A DNA stretch of 46,669 nt. Source: Leptolinea sp. UBA5366. Lineage in GTDB: Bacteria > Chloroflexota > Anaerolineae > Anaerolineales > Anaerolineaceae. The stretch's first letter is position 1. Each line of letters begins with the position of its first letter. Below are positions 26,248 to 33,886 of this stretch, in pieces. Both the position numbers and the translations under genes were made by a program. The stretch is taken from NCBI GenBank assembly GCA_002407845.1, contig DHPK01000032.1, forward strand, positions 55,843-102,511. The letters run 5' to 3'. Below the pieces are notes generated by a model that ran no database searches, was not told the origin of the DNA, and saw nothing but the letters and a program-made list of their open reading frames with translations.

Positions 26248-27801
26248 ATGGGTAAACGTGATATTTTCAGCTTCTTGCTGCTGATGATCTTCTGTCTGTC
26301 AGTTGTGATCGGCTGTGCTGAAAAACGAAATTTGAATGATTCAGGATCTCTTCCCTCAGAAGATGAGATTTCACAACCGACAAAAGCTGTTCCAGCATCG
26401 GACACGCTTTACAGTCCTTCGGTTGCGCCGCCATATCCGCTAAGACCAAATTACATGCCCGGCGAACTGGTTGATTACACAGTCAGATCAGGCGATACGC
26501 TGCCTGCCTTAGCTGCGCGCTTTAACACCAGCGAATTAGAAATCATGACCGCAAATCCGATCATTCCAGCTGATGTAAGCACGCTTCCGCCTGGAATGCC
26601 GATGCAAATTCCAATCCATTTCCGCAGTCAATGGGGCATCCCATTCGAAATCCTCCCCGATTTTCTTTTCTCAAATGGTCCGGCTCAAGTGGGGTTCACA
26701 GCGCGCAGTTTCGTTGACCGTCAACCGGGCTGGTTCAAGTATTATTCGACGTACACCGGGGAAGCCAACCGGCGCGGCGGTGAAATCATCGATTATATCG
26801 CTGTAAATTACAGCATCAGTCCGCGTTTGCTGCTAGCGCTGCTGGAATATCAGACCGGCGCGCTGACAAACAGCCGGGTTCCAGAAAACCTTGACACCTC
26901 AAGTGTCCTTGGATTTCCTGGCGTCAATTCGAAACAGCTATCCGCGCAGCTGAACAAACTTGCTAACTTTTTAAACGAAGCCTTTTATGAAGTTCGCGAA
27001 GGCAGAAAACTCGAATACGAGCTGCGGGACGGGTCGCTCTACCGGATGGATCCTTGGCTGAATCCTGCCAGCGCTGCACTCCAGCATTATTTTTCACGCA
27101 TCTTATCTAAAGACCAGTTCTTCAAGGCTGTCAGCGAAGATGGCTTTCGCAAAACTTATCAGATTTTGTTTGGCGATTTTCCCGCAGACAGCACATATAT
27201 CCCCGGCAGTCTGAACCAGCCTTTGTTCCAGCTCCCGTTCGCAGAAGGGATGAGCTGGGCTTACACCGGCGGTCCGCACCCCGCCTGGGGTGACGCAGCG
27301 CCGAATGCGGCGATTGACTTCGCACCGCCCTCAACAGCTAGCGGCTGTGTCTACAGCGATGAGTGGGTGCTGGCACCTGCGTCCGGGACAATCGTCCGGA
27401 CTGGTACCGGAATCGCAGTGCTGGATTTGGACAGTGACGGAGACGAACGAACGGGTTGGAACCTGTTTTTCCTGCATCTTCTGACGCCCTCGATTCCGCC
27501 CGTTGGGACAGTTTTGGAACAGGGAGACCCGATCGGGCATCCCTCCTGCGACGGCGGCGTTTCAACCGGGACGCACGTTCATATCGCCCGAAAATACAAC
27601 GGAGACTGGTTTTCAGCCGGAGGGATTATCCCATTCGAATTTGATAATTGGAAAGTTGAAAACGGAAACGCAGCTTACAGCGGCAGCATGCGGCGATTCC
27701 AGAGCACTGTGATCGCCTGTGAATGCGCAGATTTCCGCAGTCTGGTTCATAATGGTCCGCCGCTGGTGCCGACGCCGACCGTTACGCCAAAGCCTAAATA
27801 A
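26248..27801 (+). CDS. LysM / helical domain / M23 peptidase lipoprotein, paralog 3
   Basis: Third tandem paralog, 517 residues, with lipobox VVIGC (Cys23). LysM is at about 75-123, the helical domain carries Glu200 in ISPRLLLALLEYQ, and the M23 domain has His344, Asp357, His410 and HVH at 443-445. The DLDSDGD loop and the two conserved cysteines are present. The C-terminus has an extra tail ending in Thr/Pro repeats (PTPTVTPKPK), missing from paralogs 1 and 2. ATG 26248 begins the signal peptide and follows a -10-like box; ATG 26230 is an alternative. The convergent tsaD gene ends seven bases after its stop. Confidence 0.82.
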   Translation: MGKRDIFSFLLLMIFCLSVVIGCAEKRNLNDSGSLPSEDEISQPTKAVPASDTLYSPSVAPPYPLRPNYMPGELVDYTVRSGDTLPALAARFNTSELEIMTANPIIPADVSTLPPGMPMQIPIHFRSQWGIPFEILPDFLFSNGPAQVGFTARSFVDRQPGWFKYYSTYTGEANRRGGEIIDYIAVNYSISPRLLLALLEYQTGALTNSRVPENLDTSSVLGFPGVNSKQLSAQLNKLANFLNEAFYEVREGRKLEYELRDGSLYRMDPWLNPASAALQHYFSRILSKDQFFKAVSEDGFRKTYQILFGDFPADSTYIPGSLNQPLFQLPFAEGMSWAYTGGPHPAWGDAAPNAAIDFAPPSTASGCVYSDEWVLAPASGTIVRTGTGIAVLDLDSDGDERTGWNLFFLHLLTPSIPPVGTVLEQGDPIGHPSCDGGVSTGTHVHIARKYNGDWFSAGGIIPFEFDNWKVENGNAAYSGSMRRFQSTVIACECADFRSLVHNGPPLVPTPTVTPKPK

Positions 27802-27808
27802 TGCTCGC

Positions 27809-28858
27809 TTATAAGCTGACGCGCGACAACGGCCAGGTTGGATACACATCCATATCGAGTGAATCGCGCTGCTCCGAGATGAACCGCTGATACCCGGCAG
27901 CAGCAATCATCGCCGCATTATCAGTGCAATACGATAACCTAGGAATAAACAAGGGAAAGTCTGACTGTCCTTCAAAACGTCCGCGCAGACTGCTGTTAGC
28001 GGAAACGCCGCCGGCAATCAAGATACAGCGCGCGCTGAATTGACGGGCAGCTTCCATCGTTTTGTCAAACAGCACGCCGGTTACCGCAGATTGGAAACTA
28101 GCAGCCAGGTCTGAAACCGGCAATGGCTGATCCGGCGCTTCAGCTTCAAGTTCGCGAACTTTCCGTAATACCGCCGTTTTCACGCCGCTGAAAGAAAAAT
28201 CCCAGGTGCCATCCAATCGTGCTTTAGGAAAGTTGAATCGCGCCTCATCGCCTTCGGTTGCTGATTTCTGAATTGAAGGTCCGCCGGGGTATTCCAAACC
28301 GATCAGCCGGGCAACTTTGTCAAAGGCTTCTCCCGCGGCATCGTCGAGCGTCCCGCCCAAGCGTTCATAGTGTAGATGGGAGCGGATCAGGATAATTTCT
28401 GAATGACCCCCGGATACGAGCAAGGCGATAGCAGGGAATTCAGGCATGATCAGCGGCTGAGGTTCATCATGACCATAAAGCCAGGCGGAATAGAGATGAC
28501 CTTCAAGATGATTGATTCCGATTATAGGCAAACCCGTCGTCAGCGCAAGCCCTTTGGCAGCGTTCATGCCAACAACCAGCGATCCTGCCAATCCAGGTCC
28601 GCGCGTCACGGCAATCGCGTCCAGATCATCGAAAGACATATGCGCTTTCTGCATTGTCTCTTCGATCACAGTGCCAATTGAAATCACATGCTGGCGTGAG
28701 GCGACTTCCGGAAATACTCCGCCGAACTTTTTGTGCATCTCAATCTGTGAAGCGACAACGTTGGAAATGATCCGGCTACCATTTTCAACAACGGCAGCTG
28801 CTGTCTCATCGCATGAAGATTCAATCCCTAAAATTCGAATCTGCTGTTTGCTACGCAT
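27809..28858 (-). CDS. tsaD: tRNA N6-adenosine threonylcarbamoyltransferase TsaD
   Basis: Catalytic subunit of the t6A37 tRNA modification complex (with TsaB and TsaE, not in the window); cytoplasmic. The 349 residues show the ASKHA fold with GIESSCDETAAAVV, the metal-binding HLEGH, a SGVKTAVLRK segment, AGGVSANSSLRGRF and the closing YCTDNAAMIA. ATG 28858 overlaps the M24 peptidase stop by 8 bp, has AAGGAG 12 bases upstream and gives the canonical N-terminus; an in-frame start at 28888 would lie inside the peptidase gene. Confidence 0.96.
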   Translation of the reverse strand: MRSKQQIRILGIESSCDETAAAVVENGSRIISNVVASQIEMHKKFGGVFPEVASRQHVISIGTVIEETMQKAHMSFDDLDAIAVTRGPGLAGSLVVGMNAAKGLALTTGLPIIGINHLEGHLYSAWLYGHDEPQPLIMPEFPAIALLVSGGHSEIILIRSHLHYERLGGTLDDAAGEAFDKVARLIGLEYPGGPSIQKSATEGDEARFNFPKARLDGTWDFSFSGVKTAVLRKVRELEAEAPDQPLPVSDLAASFQSAVTGVLFDKTMEAARQFSARCILIAGGVSANSSLRGRFEGQSDFPLFIPRLSYCTDNAAMIAAAGYQRFISEQRDSLDMDVYPTWPLSRVSL

Positions 28859-30128
28859 GGCTTGATTTGGCTCCTTCCTCAGGATCAAATTCTGGCACAG
28901 CCAATTCGAGCTGGTAATGAAATTCAGCTAATTTGCGCGCTTTGCCATCGGGATCGATCGTGATCGTATCCTCGATCCGAATGCCGAAAGGTTCATCGGC
29001 ATCTGGATAATACAACACTGGCTCGACCGTGAATACCGTGCCAATATCCATTCTGTCGCTGTCAGGTGCGGAAAAGCCGCTGAAAGGACGTTCGTGAATG
29101 TTCAGACCAAGACCATGGCTAATGGAATGGACGTATCCATTTTTGCAATTCCGGTTTTGTGCAACCGTCTCATGTCCCATTTCGTTGAACAGTTCGCAGG
29201 TCAGCATTTGAAGCTTTTTGAGTGGCTGACCCGGTTCAACTGCCGCGATCACCCGTTCCTGGACTTCACGAACCTGATCATATGCCTTCTTGACCGCTTC
29301 AGATGCGTTGCCAATGCACCAGGTGCGGGTGAAATCATAAAAATATCCACCGCCAGCCTCGCGCGGGAAAAAGTCAAACACGATTGTTTTTCCGGCTTCG
29401 AGGACTGCATCGTCATCACCGCTGTTGTGCGGCACGCCAGCGTCTCTTCCCATCGAGAAAATCGTCCCCTTGGGATTCTCACCGCCAAGTTCGCTCAGCC
29501 AGCGATTGATTCTCTGTTTAACGTCTCCAATGGTAATTTGTGTGCCGGTTAGTGAGACTAATTGACCATCTTTCACCCGGCTATTCAGGATGAACTGTTC
29601 AACACGAGCAGCTATCTCGACGACCACTTTTCCCATCTTTTCGATTGCTACCAGTTCATCAGCGTCTTTTGTGTATCGGGCTGCGGCGATAATGTCAAAG
29701 CCTTCTGATCCGCAAATCTCAAAACCAGGTGCCATTTTCTGCAAAGCAGTAACAACCGGATAAAACTTTCCAAATTCGGTCATGCCGGAGAAGGAGATTT
29801 TTCCGCCAGAAAGACCTAAGCTTGCGAGAATGTCTTTTATTTCGAGCGCTTCTGCCAGAGACGGATCCCCAGCAGATTCTTTTTGATATTTCTCAGCTGG
29901 AAAATCATCAAAGCAAACTGCTTCCAGTCCAGTTTTTTCAGCATTATCACGTTCCATCGGACGATAAAACAGAACCGGTTCCCTATCTTTCAAAATAGCG
30001 ACAATTGCCCGCGTAAAGAATTGACCTTTCAAGAAATAATTCATCGGCTGGTTGTATTCACTGGCTCCGACGATCAGGATTGCGTCTAAGTTTTTTTGCT
30101 GCATGAACGAATAGATTTCTTTTTTCAT
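28851..30128 (-). CDS. M24-family aminopeptidase (Xaa-Pro type)
   Basis: Metallopeptidase of 425 residues with a creatinase-type N-terminal domain (GASEYNQPMNYFLKGQ) and a pita-bread M24 catalytic domain. The expected dinuclear metal ligands appear in order: Asp in VFDFFPREAGGG, Asp in FYDFTRTW, His in SHGLGLNIHERP, Glu in TVEPVLY and Glu in RIEDTI. Members cleave Xaa-Pro bonds in peptides, though some act on other amides. ATG 30128 begins the standard fold; an upstream start would extend into the previous gene. The start lies one base after the previous stop, indicating translational coupling. Confidence 0.88.
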   Translation of the reverse strand: MKKEIYSFMQQKNLDAILIVGASEYNQPMNYFLKGQFFTRAIVAILKDREPVLFYRPMERDNAEKTGLEAVCFDDFPAEKYQKESAGDPSLAEALEIKDILASLGLSGGKISFSGMTEFGKFYPVVTALQKMAPGFEICGSEGFDIIAAARYTKDADELVAIEKMGKVVVEIAARVEQFILNSRVKDGQLVSLTGTQITIGDVKQRINRWLSELGGENPKGTIFSMGRDAGVPHNSGDDDAVLEAGKTIVFDFFPREAGGGYFYDFTRTWCIGNASEAVKKAYDQVREVQERVIAAVEPGQPLKKLQMLTCELFNEMGHETVAQNRNCKNGYVHSISHGLGLNIHERPFSGFSAPDSDRMDIGTVFTVEPVLYYPDADEPFGIRIEDTITIDPDGKARKLAEFHYQLELAVPEFDPEEGAKSSHA

Positions 30129-30129
30129 A

Positions 30130-30552
30130 TCAACTCTCTGAATGATCAATTTTTTTGTTGTCGGCGTCATCAAAACCCGGTCTGAATTGGACGGAATCGC
30201 GCGTGCGCATCAGCAATTCAATCAATATAAATCCGCCCACGCACATGAAGATGATGGCAGAATTCAACACTCTGCCGATTTGGAACCATAAGAGCAGCGC
30301 GCACAATATTGCTGATACGATCGCTTCCCGCACGACTGTCCGAGGAACAATTCGATGGATGGTGAAGAAATACTTATTCAGTGAAGCATAAATCGGCAGC
30401 GTTACTCCAGTCACGAACAGGATCAGCAGGAAGAAAAAGATCCAGCGCTCCCGCAGATAAGGCAACGTGTTCATAACAATCCAATAAAGACCATAGCCGC
30501 TGGGTATCGCCAAAAAAAAGCCAAGTAGGATGTAGGTTCGAAGTTTGTCCAA
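30130..30552 (-). CDS. Four-helix membrane protein, function unknown
   Basis: Integral membrane protein of 140 residues with four predicted helices (about 7-27, 38-58, 76-95, 99-112) and a charged C-terminal tail. I do not recognise the family. The start is TTG at 30552, chosen because AAGGGG lies five bases upstream and no ATG is nearby. It is the first gene of a run ending with the M24 peptidase and tsaD. No catalytic residues stand out. Confidence 0.65.
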   Translation of the reverse strand: MDKLRTYILLGFFLAIPSGYGLYWIVMNTLPYLRERWIFFFLLILFVTGVTLPIYASLNKYFFTIHRIVPRTVVREAIVSAILCALLLWFQIGRVLNSAIIFMCVGGFILIELLMRTRDSVQFRPGFDDADNKKIDHSES

Positions 30553-30580
30553 AATGCCCCTTCAGTATGAGACAGTAGAA

Positions 30581-30592
30581 TATAATTATAAT
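30581..30592. promoter_or_regulatory. Divergent -10 boxes between the membrane gene and coaX
   Basis: TATAATTATAAT gives TATAAT on both strands within a few bases, between the divergent genes at 30552 (minus) and 30672 (plus). No clear -35 boxes. Predicted leaders are about 25 bases (minus) and 70 bases (plus). Confidence 0.4.
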
Positions 30593-30671
30593 CGCTATAT
30601 GGCTTGATCAGCCGCTTCAGCGATTATTATGAGACTGCTTTCATGAAAATTGTTCGGCTAAAGAGGAAATA

Positions 30672-31439
30672 ATGTTATTTGCAATCGACATCGGCAACAC
30701 CAATCTCACTTTAGGAATGTTCAACGGCGCTGACCTAATCATGCGCTGGCGGATGGCAACCAACCGCAGTTCAATGCCTGACGAATACGGCATGCAGTTC
30801 TGGTTCCTGTTTGACCACAACGGGATCAACCCTGACCTGATCGACGGGATCTGCCTGACTTCCGTCGTACCGCAAGTGACTTCAAGGGTAGAGGATGCAC
30901 TCGATTATTATTTGAAAAAACCGATTTTAAAGGTCTCGAATGAATTAAACCTCAGCATGAAAATCGAAATTGATCAGCCATCTGAGCTCGGGAATGATCG
31001 AATTGCCGACGCCGTCGCAGTCAAACATTTGTACGGTTCGCCAAGCTGTCTGATCGATTTTGGAACCGCAACCACATTTAATTTGATCAACCGTGAGGGC
31101 AGCTATATTGGCGGGGCGATTTCTGCTGGAATTCAAACCAGCGCAGACGCTCTATTCAGCAAAACTGCCCAGCTGCCGAACATTAACATTCAGAAACCCC
31201 CTCACGTCATCGGGAAAAATACTATTCAGAGCATGCAGTCTGGACTTTTTTACGGATATATTTCGATGGTGGAAGGGATGGTTGCACGGTATAAAAGAGA
31301 ACTGGGTACGGACATGAAAGTGGTCGCGACCGGCGGGCTTGCAAAAATTCTGTCAGCCGAAACAGACACGATCGATTTTGTGGACTCCTGGCTGACAATG
31401 ACTGGACTTAGACTAATTTGGGAGATGAATCAAGTATGA
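30672..31439 (+). CDS. coaX: Type III pantothenate kinase
   Basis: Phosphorylates pantothenate with ATP, the first step of coenzyme A synthesis. At 255 residues it has the ASKHA-fold signatures of CoaX: AIDIGNTNLTLGMF (phosphate 1), the catalytic aspartate in GNDRIADAVA, LIDFGTATTFN (phosphate 2), YIGGAISAGIQTSADALF and the ATGGLA adenosine motif. AGAGGAAAT precedes the ATG. It overlaps coaBC by ATGA, giving a compact CoA-synthesis pair. Type III kinases resist feedback inhibition by CoA and need a monovalent cation. Confidence 0.95.
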   Translation: MLFAIDIGNTNLTLGMFNGADLIMRWRMATNRSSMPDEYGMQFWFLFDHNGINPDLIDGICLTSVVPQVTSRVEDALDYYLKKPILKVSNELNLSMKIEIDQPSELGNDRIADAVAVKHLYGSPSCLIDFGTATTFNLINREGSYIGGAISAGIQTSADALFSKTAQLPNINIQKPPHVIGKNTIQSMQSGLFYGYISMVEGMVARYKRELGTDMKVVATGGLAKILSAETDTIDFVDSWLTMTGLRLIWEMNQV

Positions 31440-32647
31440 ACCCTTTTATGAATAAAAAAGTAATCCTCGGCATCACCGGCTCAATTGCCGCATATAAAGC
31501 AGCTGAAATCGCCTCCACACTCACAAAACAGGGCGCCATTGTGAGCCCTGTACTGACTCCAGCAGGAGAAAAGTTCATCGCGCCGCTGACGCTTCATTCC
31601 GTAACCGGCCGTCATGCGTCCGTTGACCGCGACCTCTGGGAAGGGGATCAGCACGTGACGCATATCGAGCTTGGGCATCATGCGGACTTGATCGTGGTCG
31701 CGCCTGCATCTGCTGACTTCATCGGGAAAATGGTTCAAGGTTTGGGAGATTCCCTTTTGGCGTTGACAGTTCTTGCCAGCCATTGCCCGATTTTAATCGC
31801 CCCTGCCATGGACGGCGACATGTACGCCAACGCCGCGACGCAGCACAACATCTCAGTTCTAAGGGAGCGGGGCGTGCAGCTGATCGGTCCTGAGTCCGGT
31901 CACCTAGCTTCCGGATTGGTAGGGAAAGGGCGCATGTCCGAACCCGCAACGATCGTAGGCGCAATTCGTTACGCCCTCTCGCGGGGCAATCCGCTCAGTG
32001 GGAAACGTGTTTTGGTTACTGCCGGCGGAACGCAGGAGGAGATTGATCCGGTACGCGTGATCACCAATCGTTCCTCTGGAAAACAGGGCTATGCCCTGGC
32101 TCAGGCAGCATTGGACGCCGGCGCGGACGTGACGCTGATCAGTGCGCCATCGGCTGTCCCGGTGCCTGCAGGCTGCGAGATTGTTCAGGTCAAATCCGCT
32201 GATCAGATGAATCAAGCGGTTTTGGAACACATCTCCGCCGCAAATATTCTAATTATGACAGCTGCGGTTGCGGACTTCAAGCCAGCTGCACCTTCCTCTG
32301 AAAAAATCAAAAAATCCACGGGTATTCAGCCCATCGAATTGGTGCCGACAGTCGACATTCTGGCGGGCGTCGGTGCACAGCGCGATAATTTCCCAAAGCT
32401 CAAAATAGTCGCAGGTTTTGCAGCTGAAAGTCAGTCACTGCGCGAGAACGCAGCGGAAAAACTGCAAAAGAAAAATCTTGATTTAATCATCGCGAATGAC
32501 ATTTCCCGTAAAGAGATCGGATTTGAAAGCGATTCCAATCAGGTGACGCTGCTTTTTAGAGACGGCAATTCAAAGGAGCTGCCGTTAGCGTCGAAAGCCG
32601 CAGTTTCCGAAGCAGTCCTTGATGAAATTATCCATCTGCTGCAATAA
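31436..32647 (+). CDS. coaBC: Bifunctional phosphopantothenoylcysteine synthetase/decarboxylase
   Basis: Joins cysteine to 4'-phosphopantothenate (CoaB) and decarboxylates the product (CoaC), steps two and three of CoA synthesis. The 403-residue protein has the FMN-binding CoaC domain first (GITGSIAAYKAAE, VVAPASADFIGK, APAMDGDMY) and the CoaB domain from about residue 190 (VTAGGTQEEIDPVRVITNRSSGKQGYALA, AAVADF, VAGFAAES). The PxMNxxMW motif reads PAMDGDMY; an Asp here is seen in other bacterial CoaBCs. ATG 31436 overlaps the coaX stop. Confidence 0.95.
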   Translation: MNPFMNKKVILGITGSIAAYKAAEIASTLTKQGAIVSPVLTPAGEKFIAPLTLHSVTGRHASVDRDLWEGDQHVTHIELGHHADLIVVAPASADFIGKMVQGLGDSLLALTVLASHCPILIAPAMDGDMYANAATQHNISVLRERGVQLIGPESGHLASGLVGKGRMSEPATIVGAIRYALSRGNPLSGKRVLVTAGGTQEEIDPVRVITNRSSGKQGYALAQAALDAGADVTLISAPSAVPVPAGCEIVQVKSADQMNQAVLEHISAANILIMTAAVADFKPAAPSSEKIKKSTGIQPIELVPTVDILAGVGAQRDNFPKLKIVAGFAAESQSLRENAAEKLQKKNLDLIIANDISRKEIGFESDSNQVTLLFRDGNSKELPLASKAAVSEAVLDEIIHLLQ

Positions 32648-32719
32648 GAATTCTGATGGAACTATCATCCAGCTGGTTACGTTTTGAGATTAAACCAACG
32701 GGTTGAGAGGAGAGAAACA

Positions 32720-33730
32720 ATGAGGACTAAAAGAGACATCATCATTTTCATCATCAGCATCATGGTTCTGCTCAGCGGCTGCAGCATGGCGCGTAATATC
32801 ATCAGCGGGGACGATAGCTATGCGAATAAATCACTGCCAAGCGGAGTGATGTATGACTTCGCGCCCGACAGCTCCTTCATGCTGGCTGAAAGCGCTCCGA
32901 ATATGATGCTGCGGGACAGTGCAGCATATCAAGAAAGCACCACTGACATCACTGCAGAGACCTCATCCGCTGACCGGCTCGTCATTCGCAATGCGAATAT
33001 GTCGATCAGGGTACTCGACACCACTCAAACCATTGAGAATATTTCAAAAATCGCTGGGCAGTTCGGCGGATTTGTCGTGCAATCCAACACTTGGCTTGAA
33101 GCGTACTATAGCGGTGTTGACCTGCCGCACGGTTCAATCACAATTCGGGTCAAAGCTGAGAATTTTGATACGGCAATTGCAATGATCGAAAGCAACGTGC
33201 CCGATCCGGAAGAAAACGTCATCTCAAAAGACATTTCGGGCAAAGACATCACCAGCGAATATGTCGATTCATCCTCAAAACTGACCAGTCTGGAAGCAAC
33301 TCAAAAAAAATTGTATGAAATATTGGACACATCCAAAAAGGTCGAAGATACGCTGAATGTTTACCGCGAAATTTCAAACATCGAAACTCAGATTGAAGTG
33401 CTGAAAGGTCAGTTGAAATACATGGAAGAAAGCGCAGCGCTCTCATCCATCGTTGTCAATATTCAACCGATCAAACCAGAAAAAGAGATTGAGATAAAGA
33501 AATGGTCGCTGACAACCATTGTAAAGAACGCTATTCAGGATTTGATTGACGGTTTGCAAATTTTTGGCGAGGGTCTGATTTACTTCGTGATCTCAGTTCT
33601 GCCTTTCCTGCTGATTATTTCCGTCCCGATCTTCTTCATCCTGCGGGCAATCATTCGAAAAATCCGCAAATCGAGTGCAAACAAAAAGAATTCAACTGAA
33701 TTTGACGATCTTAACAAACTCGATCAATAA
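32720..33730 (+). CDS. DUF4349 lipoprotein with C-terminal membrane anchor
   Basis: Exported lipoprotein of 336 residues (lipobox LLSGC at about 18-22). The DUF4349 domain spans about 85-270: ...LVIRNANMSIRVLDTTQTI, ITIRVKAENFDTAI, and a long coiled-coil helical hairpin (about 190-250, KLTSLEATQKKLYEIL and VEDTLNVYREISNIE). A C-terminal transmembrane segment (about 278-310) and a basic tail follow, so the protein would be anchored at both ends. The function of DUF4349 is unknown; an envelope structural role is plausible. GAGAGGAG lies seven bases before the ATG. A hairpin follows. Confidence 0.85.
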   Translation: MRTKRDIIIFIISIMVLLSGCSMARNIISGDDSYANKSLPSGVMYDFAPDSSFMLAESAPNMMLRDSAAYQESTTDITAETSSADRLVIRNANMSIRVLDTTQTIENISKIAGQFGGFVVQSNTWLEAYYSGVDLPHGSITIRVKAENFDTAIAMIESNVPDPEENVISKDISGKDITSEYVDSSSKLTSLEATQKKLYEILDTSKKVEDTLNVYREISNIETQIEVLKGQLKYMEESAALSSIVVNIQPIKPEKEIEIKKWSLTTIVKNAIQDLIDGLQIFGEGLIYFVISVLPFLLIISVPIFFILRAIIRKIRKSSANKKNSTEFDDLNKLDQ

Positions 33731-33751
33731 GTTCCAATCACAAATCTCAAG

Positions 33752-33787
33752 AAACGGGGCTGCTTCTCCAAAACTGCAGCTCCGTTT
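33752..33787 (+). terminator. Hairpin after the DUF4349 gene
   Basis: A 12-bp stem with one G-T pair (33752-33763 with 33776-33787) and a 12-base loop. It is followed by GTCATTCTG rather than a clean T run, so termination may be partial. Confidence 0.55.
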
Positions 33788-33886
33788 GTCATTCTGTCCG
33801 CAATTTCTTTGCGAAATAGAGTAACAGAATAGTTGAGGCATCGCTCGTTTTAGATCAACAGATGCCATGATAAAATCCAATGCAGA

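Noticed and set aside
22756..27801. Recent tandem gene duplication
   Set aside because: The three M23 proteins are too divergent outside their motifs for a recent event; this is an old amplification, not an assembly artefact.
29094..29552. Plus-strand open frame of 152 codons
   Set aside because: Antisense to the M24 peptidase gene, whose catalytic residues are intact; no promoter or start signal seen.
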